Positions 23,006 through 33,477 of a stretch of 64,000 nt of DNA are shown here, piece after piece. The position numbers and the translations under genes were made by a program. The notes under the pieces are model-generated. The model was not told where the DNA came from, searched no databases, and saw only the letters and a list, made by a program, of their open reading frames with translations. The DNA is from Linnemannia hyalina (lineage: Eukaryota > Mortierellomycota > Mortierellomycetes > Mortierellales > Mortierellaceae), in the NCBI GenBank assembly GCA_019671135.1, contig JAHRHY010000008.1, forward strand, positions 558,001 through 622,000. Direction: 5' to 3'. Every line of letters starts with the position of its first letter. Within the stretch, counting starts at the first letter, position 1.

Positions 23006-23129
23006 CTTGACCTTCATCACCGCTACCAACTTTTCCAAACATTATCAATTCCTTCCGAACAGCCATATCTCTCTCTTAAACTCCCTCACACAAACGCGGT
23101 CTGTCCTCTCATTAATCGATCAACAAAAG

Positions 23130-23408
23130 ATGAAGCGAGCTCAGTGCATCTACCTCGGCTGCAAACACACCTCACCCTTCACCCAGACCGACAACAACAA
23201 CAGTGGCAACAACGGTAGTTCCGCTCCTGTCAACAACCAGATCACCGATGGCATACAAACCAAGCACATTTGCCATCCGTGTGGGGAAAAGAACGTCCTA
23301 GTGACGAAATGGTGCATGTCTTGTCCTAAATTCAGGGTCTGCTGCGGCAAACCTGCTTTCAACTCGGACCACACTCACCCCGACCTTGTTTTCCCTCGCT
23401 CTTACTAA
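23130..23408 (+). CDS. Small Cys-module protein 8
   Basis: 92 aa, single exon, start AACAAAAGATGAAG. It begins MKRAQCIYLGCKH, then has an Asn/Gly linker (DNNNSGNNG). The module is ICHPC, ten residues, KWCMSC, then a Phe in place of one core Cys, and RVCC. A His/Asp-containing tail (NSDHTHPD) follows. The core Cys replacement may mean altered metal binding or early decay. The shared 3' element appears as CAGTAGTACAAAAGCAAA at 23563-23580. Confidence 0.62.
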   Translation: MKRAQCIYLGCKHTSPFTQTDNNNSGNNGSSAPVNNQITDGIQTKHICHPCGEKNVLVTKWCMSCPKFRVCCGKPAFNSDHTHPDLVFPRSY

Positions 23409-23580
23409 GGATAATTAAAGCCCGAGTTCGACAAGCCCCCGATCACCTTTCAACGAGCTGCTTGTTCTCCATACGTCTGCCCGCTTCAAGCTCACCTTTG
23501 ACATCCCTCCATACTCCTCTCAAGAACATGTTTCTCCGACCGATCACCTGAAATACCCATCTCAGTAGTACAAAAGCAAA

Positions 23581-24339
23581 AAAAATCAATGCCCTCTTGG
23601 TGGCACTTCTTCTCTAGACCTACTCAAAAATAAAACAATCCTTCATGTTCTCTTTGGTCTTTCTTTGGTGCTCGAAGATCTTTCTCTCACGCACACACGC
23701 ACGCACACACACACACACAATGTGATCTAGCGCTAATTGGACGCCATCAATTTTTAACAACGCGACTTCAGATGAAACGGTTACTTACAATGGACGCGTC
23801 AAAACGCGTGGCTATTGTGTTCCATCCTGTTACCTCAGTTTACCTTTGACTGTGGTTTCAGCCCACTGACTCTTTCTGATCTGCATTTAATTTTATCTGC
23901 GGGAGAAAGAAACAGCACCCAACAAGGCGGAATATGAAAACACAAACAGATGCCCTGATTCGCTCGACAATAATGTTTTTTTTGCCTTGACTGTAACTGC
24001 AGTAAAGGCGAAGCTAAACACGGAACATCTTCTTCTTATCAATTGGGATTGAGAAAAACGTTTACTGCTCACCCAGACACCCCAGTTATCTTGCTGGACC
24101 TGTGGTCAATAATTGTCAATTGGACCCAACAAGGTCAATGCGTGGTTTTTTTGCCTGATAATAACTTCGCCTCGGCCCGAGTACCATGCTTTTATTTGCC
24201 TTTTCCTTCAGTCCTTTTTTTATGATTCAGGTACTAGCGATGCCTTTTTTGTCAAAGAAAAGAAAGGCTGCTTGCCGCCTTTTTTTACTTCTTCCTTGAC
24301 GCAACCCAAAGGGTGGTTGCTGACTTGATAACAAAAAGG
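23581..24339. other. Spacer between Cys-module genes 8 and 9
   Basis: Contains a (CA)n tract near 23694-23720, two ACGCGT hexamers at 23794 and 23804, and no credible gene. Confidence 0.4.
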
Positions 24340-24346
24340 TATAAAA
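24340..24346 (+). promoter_or_regulatory. TATA box of Cys-module gene 9
   Basis: TATAAAA preceded by AAAAAGG, 67 nt upstream of the start codon at 24413, followed by a CT-rich leader. Confidence 0.5.
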
Positions 24347-24412
24347 CAAATCACATTCCTCTTCTTTTCTGCTTTCCTTTTTTCCCCTCTTTTCATCATC
24401 ACTCAATTTACA

Positions 24413-25033
24413 ATGAATCCCACACCAGGCAAAAACGGATATCTCATGCAGTCACTCGCCCAATCCAACCGTCGTCTGACCTCCACCGCAAGCATGATCA
24501 AGGTCGAATATCCTACACCTCCACCACGCACCCACTCCTTGGGACCAATGAACTGCACTCCAGGCCAGGTCGAAGTCAATTATCCCAAGCTATCGCTCCG
24601 TGCCCAGTCCAAGCAACCGATGAGGTCCGCCCTAGGTACGGTCAAGGTCGAATATCCCATACCTCCACCGCGCACTCACTCCTTGCAACAAATGACCTCC
24701 ATCCCAGGCAAGGCTGATGCTCCCATACAGCCAACACGAACTCACTCCAAGCAGCTGGCGATCCCCATCAAAGGTAAGGTCGCAAGTCCCTCACAACCTC
24801 GTATCTATTCTGGGTCAGCGATGACAATGCCCATCCCACAGAAGGCCGAATACTTCCCCTCCAAGAACGACAAGCATCAGGACCTCAACGCTGCTGTTGA
24901 AAAGGCCTCTCAAGAGAAGCTCATGGCCACCATCGCTACATTCTGCACCAAGTGCAATTGCCGCGACTACATTGGTTGGTGCAGGGACTGCAAGGCCTGC
25001 TTTGATTGCTGCCCCGATTTCATTGATATCTGA
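24413..25033 (+). CDS. Cys-module protein 9 with an N-terminal repeat region
   Basis: 206 aa, single exon, the largest member. Residues ~28-140 hold about five imperfect repeats of roughly 22-24 residues. Two copies contain KVEYPxPPPRTHSL, and a similar unit recurs as VNYPKLSLRAQS, IQPTRTHSKQ and SQPRIYSG. Each unit ends in a Met/Pro-Gly turn. A Lys/Glu helix (NAAVEKASQEKL) then leads to the C-terminal module: FCTKC, eight residues, then GWCRDCKACFDCC, ending PDFIDI. The spacing matches genes 1 and 10 (x8 subtype). The repeat units could be interaction motifs. Function unknown. Confidence 0.72.
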   Translation: MNPTPGKNGYLMQSLAQSNRRLTSTASMIKVEYPTPPPRTHSLGPMNCTPGQVEVNYPKLSLRAQSKQPMRSALGTVKVEYPIPPPRTHSLQQMTSIPGKADAPIQPTRTHSKQLAIPIKGKVASPSQPRIYSGSAMTMPIPQKAEYFPSKNDKHQDLNAAVEKASQEKLMATIATFCTKCNCRDYIGWCRDCKACFDCCPDFIDI

Positions 25034-27019
25034 CCACTTTCCGTCTTCCCTGGGAAATCCGTGCGATACTTGTCGTTGCTTCCAGGACCCCTGTACTGGG
25101 GAGCCTCTAATCCTGCGACTCTCTGTTCAAGAGGCGTTCGGTTCTCGTCTTGTTAAGCCAAGTTTACTCTCCCCTTTCCTCGCATACAAAATAAAAACAC
25201 AAAAAAATAGTCTTTCGCTGCACTCCATCAAACACAAAAAAAAACGTACAGCTGTGAATAAAAATCTTCTCTTTGTCTTCTTTCATAGTATCTGTTCACT
25301 CGCTTTCCTTGTGCATCGCTTACTGAGAACTACGGCGCGATTGGACTCGTAAATGGTTTGACTTGCATGATGGAAAATCTGCCTGACACTTCTGTGCTGA
25401 AGGACAAGACAGTCGTCCCACTCTCTTCTCTTTATTGTAATTGCTTGCACGAGGTCGCGTCCTCGCTTTTCGGCACTGCTTGCTGCATGGTGTTAAGAGA
25501 GTGCGATGTAGAGGGTGTTGACTGAAAAAAGCGCGCTAGGGTGAAGAAAATAATATGTTGATATCGCTCTACGTTGTGGTGGTGCACATGTGACGACTGA
25601 GGGTATTAAAGGTACTTCATCCTCTAATGGTTTTCTTCATCCCTCTTTACTCCTCTCTCCTAGGATTCATTCGTTTTTGTTCATAGGGCTTTTTTTTATT
25701 TTATGATTTCGTTGTTGAAAAGAGAAAGGGGAGTGGAAAACGTGGGGGGGAGGGAGAGAAGAAGGGAGTTCAAAGTGAGCTGAGACTGAGTTTTGCCTGA
25801 GCGAAATAAAGGGAAGTAAGGAAGGTCATAGGTGAAAGTGAAAGAAGGATGAAGCGAGCCGGGTGTCTGTTATGGTTCAAATGGAGAATGATTAAAGAAC
25901 GGGTGACCAAAGAATAGTAAAGTGTATGTGTGTTCTGTATGTTTATATGTGCTGTGCGAGAAAAACGCGGACGAGAAAAAAGGGGAAGAGAAAAAAAGAG
26001 ATATAACCAACACCAATGATCACTAATGCAAACGAATATAGAAAAAAAGAAACAAATAAGAAGACCTATTACGCGTGAAACAAAACCTGCGCCTCACTTG
26101 GAGTAATTTGTTGTTCGTTTCCTCGGAAGCCCACTACAATTCACACACAGGAACACCATACCTCACTTCTCCCCTCTCTTTACTACCAAAATCGATGTCC
26201 CTTCTGGTCAATACCAACCAAAGAACCGGCGCCGCCGTCGTTTCGCCACTCAACATTCACCTACCCGGCCCCAAAATAGTAAACCGCCCCATCATATCTA
26301 AGAGTCAAGACACCCCTTAGGCCCAGTCGCTTTTAGCTGGCTCCTCTCCTCTCCTATCAAAAACCGATACGCGTAACTCTACTGGCCCCAGCCAGCCGAG
26401 AATCCGGTACATTTGCTGCGCCACCATCCAATGCCTGGCCCTCGATTGATTTTATTAGTAGACCTCCCTTCCACCCTCCTAGTCAATTGCAATGGAGCCA
26501 GCGCCAGCAAAGGACCAACCACTCTTGACAGTCTCTCCCGATCAAAAAAAAGATCAATTGGCGCAAAAAAGCGACTCGATCCTTCTTCGCCTGTCTATTT
26601 ATCTAGGGAGAAATGGCATGGTTCCTTGAATGCATAGAGGTCCCAAGCCAGCATGGGCCTTTGTGGCCTCGAAAAGAACCAGATAAAAACCTTGACCTAC
26701 CAACAGCCGTGTTTTTCGCTTATTTTTTCTTTCGTTCTCATTCTCTTCTTCACGTCCTCACCAGCCCCGACGGCAGTTATCCAATATCGCCAACTCCTCC
26801 AATCACTCATTCATATCCACACTCTCTCTATCTCTTTGACTCCACCACCCACCACCAACCATTCTGCTGAACAGCGCCACAAGTTCACCACCACCACAGC
26901 CTCCTGTGGTCAGTGGCCAGACCACAATCCCCAAGGCGCCACTCACCAGAGTGCTCTCGCGATTATCGATCGTCAACACCTTCACTTTGAAAAAGGATAG
27001 AGTTGGCTCAAAGAAGTAA
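25034..27019. other. Spacer after Cys-module gene 9
   Basis: Starts with the 3' flank of gene 9. A 42-codon frame from an ATG at 26195 to TAG 26320 reads like a family N-terminus (MSLLVNTNQRTGAAVV) but has no cysteine module behind it; it may be a truncated copy. ACGCGT hexamers occur at 26071 and 26369. A TATA-like GATAAAAAC at 26682 and CT-rich sequence lead to copy 10. No other gene is evident. Confidence 0.35.
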
Positions 27020-27208
27020 TACAAAAACGTTCCACATGTCGCCGACAACCACTGTGCAAAGTGCCGGTCTCGGTTCGTCCTTGGTTGGTGTGATGACTGT
27101 GAGTCTTGCTTGCGCGCTATCACTCTACTTATGTTCCGCTACTTCAATCCCTCTTCAGACTTCATGACGACGAGAATCCTCCATCGTATGGTCTCTGAGC
27201 CCTTCTGA
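27020..27208 (+). pseudogene. Cys-module family copy 10, start-less remnant
   Basis: Immediately after an in-frame TAA (27017-27019) the frame reads HCAKCRSRFVLGWCDDCESC, an excellent match to the module of gene 9 (FCTKC...GWCRDCKACFDCC). The last core cysteines are then lost (LRAITLL), and the frame ends at TGA 27206-27208. No in-frame ATG lies upstream. Either a 5' exon is spliced on from sequence I cannot identify, or this is a pseudogene; the second is more likely. Confidence 0.55.
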
Positions 27209-27869
27209 ATTCGAGCTCATGTCCTTTGGAGTTGATGGCCTTGTTCTCTCCTATGGAGTTTTCTCCAAGACGCCGCGCCAGTAACCTTTTCCTCTCCCAT
27301 TCTAAGTCTTCCTCTTCTCCCTTGCATTAAAAAAAGCAACATAATCATTTGTCAGTGCACACATACCTATCCTCCGCCAATTCAAATCCTTGAAGGAAAA
27401 AAAATATTAACAATCAGTTGGTCCTTAAAACATACACCTTTCCTTCTCTATTCCTTTTTTCTTCCTTTTTCCATTGCTATCTTTGCGCATCGATTCGAGG
27501 ATCAAAACACATCGAGACCCTGCGTGTAACTAGTTTGATTCGCCCAGGAGGAAAGTGAAGTGCTTTACAGTGATAGTCATGAAAAGGGATGCCGTCGCTT
27601 GCAGACGATATGTGCCTGGAAAATACCTAGGTCTGAGAACCCGAGGGTTCTTTTTTTCCCTATTCCTACTCATTCCTTTGGAAACAATGGTGCCAATTCT
27701 GGAGCGCAAAGATACCACACCGGGCCAGGACCATGTGGTGGAGGTTTAAAAGGGATTGGCTCCCCTGCGGGACTCTTCGTCACAAGATCTGGAAGCAAGA
27801 ACCTCATTGCAACATGGCTGGATATCGTGAGCGACGCGAGGACAAGGCGCATCACACCTTTCAGTGCAC
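27209..27869. other. Intergenic region, unresolved frames
   Basis: Both strands contain moderately long frames here. The plus strand has a frame at 27560-27973. The minus strand has one at 27670-27882 that could continue the broken CBM48-like gene. Neither shows a recognisable domain. Confidence 0.3.
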
Positions 27870-29182
27870 TCAATAACGACATGTGTACCCTGGACCTCGG
27901 CAGCAGCAGCAGCAGTGGAAGAGGGTCCTCCTCATCGATGGTTTCAATGATCTTGGTGATTCCTCATCAATGACTCCCGAGATGGTATCCTCGACGCTGG
28001 TGGTGATGCTTTCCTCCAAGAAGGCTCCATCTGCAACCTCAATGATTGTGTCCTCTGTCGTCTCAACAACCGTCTCGATCAACTTCCCTCCCCCAACTGT
28101 TGTTGTGATCTCGTCCTTGATAATATGGATGTTGTGTCCGTCCTTAACAGTAACCTTCTTCGGTTTCAACAGCAGGAGATGGCGAAGATGCAGAGATGGA
28201 GGTGGCGGCGGCATTGGCTGCAAGGGCTTCCTGGAAATGCTCGGACAAGGCAGTAGGGTCGTTGACCTTGACGGAGGGTGTGCCCCATATACCGCCACCA
28301 AGAGCCTTGATGATCTTGTCGTCCTCATCCTCAACTTCTTCCATGGGCTGTTCAGTCTGTTCAGGAGCGGGTGATAACTCGACGGTGATCTGGGCAACTT
28401 GCATAACAGGTTTGACAACAGCAAGTGCAGGAGCATAGACCGTTTCGGCGACAGTCTCCTCCGCCTCCATTTCCTTCTCAATTGTCGTCGTCAAGGGGGG
28501 GTGGCAGCGGCAGGAGTAGCAGAGCAAAAGCAACCTCCACCTCCTTGGTCTCAGAGCCTTCAGCAGCAGCAGGATAATTCACAAGAAGGTCGGCGGGGTC
28601 TTTGACGGCAAAGGCGCACCCAACATGCCACCATCCAATTGACGGATGGTCTGGCTCCCCTAATTCCTGATTCAGTCTGGCTGCCTTCTCCTCCTCTGTC
28701 TCAATCGTCTCCGTCTTGTCCCTGCAGCGACCACTGCAGGTACTGGTGGTGTTAGTGCATCGTCCTTTGTATCGATGGTAGTAGAGGTGGCAGTAGGGAG
28801 GGGGTTGATGATGAAGAGGACGTTATTGAGGTGGCCGGTATAGTCACGCCCAGCTTCCTGATCCGGATCAGTAACCCAGCTCTGACCGTCAAGGATAAAC
28901 TTGAACAGGATCTTTTTCCGGCTTTGATCCTCCTGATTCTTGCTATCTGTCTCTTGGAACAACTCACAAGGTCGATGGGGATGTCGGCCTCGAAGAATGT
29001 CTGGCCCTGGTTGCAAGTCAAGGGCTGGCTGCGTTGCCAGGCGGCGTTGATGGTGCCGGTGACTTGAAGAGTTGGATGAGGGGACTGGATAGGCAAATCT
29101 AACCGTGACGGTTCCTCCTACCGCTACTGACTGCAACTGTTGCTGTGGTAGAAGTCTGTTGAGAGCATTCGAGGGAGGCCAT
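27870..29182 (-). pseudogene. CBM48/AMPK-glycogen-binding-like protein, multiply frameshifted
   Basis: Minus-strand sequence from an ATG at 29182 (MASLECSQQ) encodes pieces of an early-set glycogen-binding fold spread over different frames: TVTVRFAYP, then LQVTGTINAAWQRSQPL, then GQTFFEADIPIDL, then KKILFKFILDGQSWVTDP and GHLNNVLF. These are the typical strands of the AMPK-beta/Crp1/Mdg1-type domain. Downstream is an acidic, Glu/Thr-rich tail in at least three further frames (AEETVAETVYAPALAVV, IKALGGGIWGTPSVKV, DGHNIHIIKDEITTTVGG, TKIIETIDEEDP). Shifts lie near 29130, 29070, 28945, 28725, 28500 (a seven-G run) and 28170. One shift (28945) could be a 35-nt intron, but the others cannot be spliced away. 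It is a recent pseudogene or a badly miscalled gene. Confidence 0.6.
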
Positions 29183-30063
29183 GGTCGTAGTGCTGTTGTT
29201 ACTGTTGCTGTGTCGATAAGAGTCCAACGATGACTGCGGCCCTGATCATGTGAGTGCGAGTGCGGGTGGGAGTGAGAATGGAAGTGGGAGTGGGAGTGGG
29301 AATGAGAGTGAGAAGAAGGATGTTGCTGCTGTTATTGCTGTTGTTGAAAGTGTCTCTGGTTAATGGCTTGACAAACTTGAATGAAGGAGAGGGCTGGAGA
29401 TCTTGATGCAGGTTGTTGTCGGGATGGATGACTCTGGGCTGATCCTGTTTGAGTTTGACGACGACGAGGATCTTCTCTGGCTAGAAAACGAGTGCAGTGG
29501 AATGAGCTAGTTTGCAAGAAAACAAGGTTTGCAACAGCGACAATTAAAAAAATTCATGCGAACAGTGTCAGAGGAAGTGGCTGGCTGAGACACGACCGGT
29601 GGCTGACTGTCCATGCAGAGTTTTTTTTATTGTCACCTGTTGAGACTGATGAACGAGTTCCACTCTCCCCGCCTTGACTATCTTGACCCACTTCCTTCTT
29701 TCCTCTTTCTTTCATTTCCCACAATCTTTTTTTTCCTCTCCCGTACATTCATACGCGCCCACCCTCGTACACACGCTTCCTTCTCTCTTCACACCTCATG
29801 GCCGTATCATAGCAGGAACCCTGCTTCTTTGTTACAAAATACACACGCACAAAAAAAATACCATCCCACACTCACTGCTTGTCTGTGTGTAACACGTCTT
29901 ACCTTACATAATACACTCAACCACTCAACCACTCAACACAAACACACCCCACCGAAGAAAGAGCACAACCACCCACCCGTTGATCCCCTCGGCTCCTTCT
30001 CTGCTCCCCCTCAGCTAGGTGCAGAAACACACCCCTACAACCAACGCCACCATTGACAGCTTA
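29183..30063. other. Intergenic region with simple repeats
   Basis: Contains an imperfect (GGAGTG)n-like tract at about 29258-29315, CAG/CTG-rich stretches (29205-29215, 29322-29346) and a CT/CA-rich leader to the next gene. No further gene is recognised. Confidence 0.45.
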
Positions 30064-32700
30064 ATGAAGCTGTTCAAGCTGGACTTCAACATTAAGGATC
30101 GCTACAGAAGAGGCCTGGCCGACGGGGTCAGGTCCAACCGGTCTCCTCAGTCCGAGGTAAGAGCACAACTTTCTGCCAGATAAATTCGTTCTTCATACTG
30201 ACAGTGGGTCGAGCCGTTGTTGTTGTTATTGTTGTGTTGTCATGACGCACTAGGACTAATCTGGACCATTCTCTTTCTCATTGTTTTTGTTTTGCGTAAT
30301 CCTCTCAAAACATATCCACTTGCAACGCACCCCTCTCCACTCTGTCCCTCTTTTCCCTCTCGCTATCCTTCCCTCTCAATGCACCGCGGTATCAGGCGAC
30401 GGCTACCATGTCCAGCTACCACGACCCACACCATCATGCCTCTTCTCCCTCCTCTCCCTCGGCCCTGGTCTCAGCTAACCTGTCTTCCTCGGGAGGTGGT
30501 CGCGACGAACGAATGGAACAGTGGAACCACTTTGGCTCCTCCTCCCTCGAGGCCGCCAACTCACAGACATACGCACAACCACATGCTCGAGGAATTGGTC
30601 GTCTTAACGGTGGTGGTGGGCAAGACTATGGATACGACGACCACCATGAAGACGATACCTCAAATGACGGATACATGTCTTCATCCTCTTCTTCCTCCGG
30701 GGGATCTCTCTCTTCGTCTTCGGCCCTCTCCCCTTCGTCGTCCCATTCGTCTGACGACGATGACTATGATGATGATGACGATATGCAAGGAGGAGGTGGT
30801 GGAGGAGGAGACTATGGTGGAGCGGAGGATTCACAAGACAACGAGTACTTGGGTACACACCCGTTCAGTATGAGTTCGAGTAAAGAGTATCATGACTATT
30901 ACCGGGGAAGTCACGGGTCAGGGGACCATGGTGGGCTGCTCCCTGCTGCAGCTGCACCGGCGATCGAGCCCCAGTCGGATCGAGAGGCACTGGAACTTGA
31001 GGCCAGACAGCGCCGTCTGGAACGCCACGCCGACAAGCGACGTCAGTCTCTGAATGGGAACCAGCCCGCTCCGTAAGTAATCGTCGTTTCTTCTTCTGCT
31101 TGTTTGAACCTTGTGAAAAATTTATTACTTTTTTTGTTGCTGATGTCTTGGGTGACCATCAAAAATGAATGAGCTCTCGGAGAACGGAACTGAGGGACCT
31201 GACACGTCCATTGTTTTACGCCACCATTTCATTAATAGGCAACCGAGGAGGAAGAAGAGGAAAAAGGGCAAGGATCTCCGAAAGCAGGTCCTGCTCAAGA
31301 ACGCACAGCAAATGCTGGATTGACTGGATGGCAGCGAAGGTCTATCCACTCATGCGCCAACTGGACCTGTTGTCTTGGACATGCTCCGGAGCGAGGAGGA
31401 ACGAGAGCGGAGGAGGCAATTCGGAGGAGAGTACCGAGACTATGAACAAGACGATGACGATGACGACGATGATGAAGAGGATGAGGACGAGGACGAGGAC
31501 GAGGATGACTATGAGGATGATATCGAGGAGGAAGATGAAGAGGATGAGGAGGATGAGGAGGATGAGGAGGAACAGGAGGACCATGAAGGCGAGAACGAGA
31601 GCGAGCACTATAAAGATGATGTCTATAACGATACAGAAAGAGAGGAGTACGATCCGATCGCCGAGTATGATTACGGGTACGAGAACAACATCAACGAGTC
31701 AGATCAATCAGTGGATGAGCATATGGAGGTCATAGATCTCAGTGATGGGAGTGACGAGGGGAGTGACGAGGAGCAAGACGAGACCTACTACGACGAAGAG
31801 GAGGATGCCGAAGTGGAGAACTACTAAGGACACTCGTCGTCTCCTTCGCCATCATCGATCTACGACGACGATTCCTGTGTCTACTGCGACTACCACTGCC
31901 AGAAGCAGCACCGAGTCTCCGAGGATTGTTACCAAGACCATCTACATCATTCGGCACCGCTACCACCAACAGAGCCCAGTAGACAAGTCGTCAGCCTCGA
32001 GAGTATGACCAACAACATGGAAGACGATCAGTACTTTTCCTGGATGCGGTTCCCGAGATGAAGTTGGCATTTGGTCTGGACTACAGCGATGACTCGAACC
32101 ATCTCTTTGGGTGCCTGATCAACCACAACATTGGCAACGGTGGTCTTCATCGTCAATCAAGCCAAATGGCCTCGAATTATGCTGGTGAGGGTACTAGTAT
32201 GACTGATTACCTCCCTCCTCCACCTCCACCTACCCTTTCGACTCACCAGCCCAAGGATGACAATGACCGTGGTTCATCTGAACTTACTTTAGTACTTGGC
32301 AGTATGGACGACTATCAACACCTACAGCAACACAAGCAACAAGAGCAACAAGAGCAACAACAAGTACTACAAGAACATCAGCAACTTGACTTTGGCAACA
32401 AAAGTGCACCTCAGTACCCACCTGAGGTCATCACCAATAGCCAAGTCCCCGACCAGATCACCGTCCAATCCCATTCAAGCCCAGAAGACGAGGACCGAGC
32501 CCAGAAGACCAGGACCAAGCCCAGACCCAGGAAGGATCTGTTGCCACTACGAGCACGAACACGACCAGTATGACAGGCACGACACGGCCTCGATCGTCGT
32601 TCCTTACTCTCCCGGGCCCCATATCCACCTACTGGAAACGACTCAAGCGAGGACCTTCGTCGACGCCTTCTTCATCTAGGCCTCCGTCTTTCCCACCCTA
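30064..32700 (+). pseudogene. Large low-complexity acidic/Ser-rich protein gene with stops and frameshifts
   Basis: It starts MKLFKLDFNIKDRYRRGLAD (exon 30064-30156), followed by Ser/Gly/Asp-rich sequence (30396-31072) and a Lys-rich exon beginning at 31239. A TGA at 31321-31323 then interrupts. The same frame continues for about 167 codons of Asp/Glu-rich sequence to a TAA at 31825-31827, then continues again past it (SPSSIYDDDSCVYCDYHCQ). A frameshift near 32050 leads to a Gln-rich segment (32058-32573), and another to a basic Pro/Ser-rich tail ending RPPSFPP about 32700. Coding-like composition persists across all breaks, so this looks like one gene of about 800 codons that has lost its frame. 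No family is recognised. A shorter real product ending at 31323 is possible. Confidence 0.5.
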
Positions 32701-33477
32701 GCAACAACGGTTGTTTATTATCAGTTTTGTTTACTGAGCATATATCCGACTTCTCTGAATAATAAAATGTGCCACCAATTTATACAGCAGAGTATTCTTC
32801 CTTGGCATTCCAAGGGCGTAAGGATGTCGATCAATTATCACTTTCTTCCCTTCTTTTTTGTATCTTTAGTTCTGCATGCATATGCCCATTTGCCTAATCC
32901 CATTCCTTCCCTGGTCGTTCTTTTCTTTTTCTTGCGCCCTCTCCTACTTTTCTTCGATCTTCACTCCCTCCCTTCCTCTCCGGCGCAGTAAGATTCTCTC
33001 AGTCAATAAGACCATGCACAATGTACGCACAAATACACGCCGCACTTGTTAACCTCACACCCTCCCCCGCCGTCGTCGTTACCGTGCCTTTTTTTTTCCA
33101 CGAACCTGTTGAACATTCACAGGTAAACATTAGACTTTGACGTAAAAGACGTACCACGACACAATCAAACAAACACAACACAAACAAATGAAAATGGCGT
33201 GTATTTCCCAAAAAGCACATAAACTAATGCACAAGGGAAAACGCTGCTCGCTCCTATTCGCCATTTGTCAGTTGGGAACAATAACAATAGTTCAATGGAC
33301 TAAAACAAAATAACAAATGAATTTAATGCCACCATACGAGTACACGTGCTTGCATTGTTTTTTTTTTCTTGCGAAAAAATAATGTATGGTATTATTACAT
33401 GGATAAGAAGAATAAGATGATATTAACTAGTAACGACTATGTGCAATAGAGACAGAGAAAGGGGGAGAGAGCGAGAC
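32701..33477. other. Intergenic region between the broken low-complexity gene and the POT array
   Basis: 3' flanks of two convergent genes. T- and A-rich, with no credible gene or repeat. Confidence 0.45.

Noticed and set aside
29258..29315. (GGAGTG)n tract as a possible telomeric or CRISPR-like repeat
   Set aside because: Imperfect short-unit tandem repeat without spacers; simple microsatellite.
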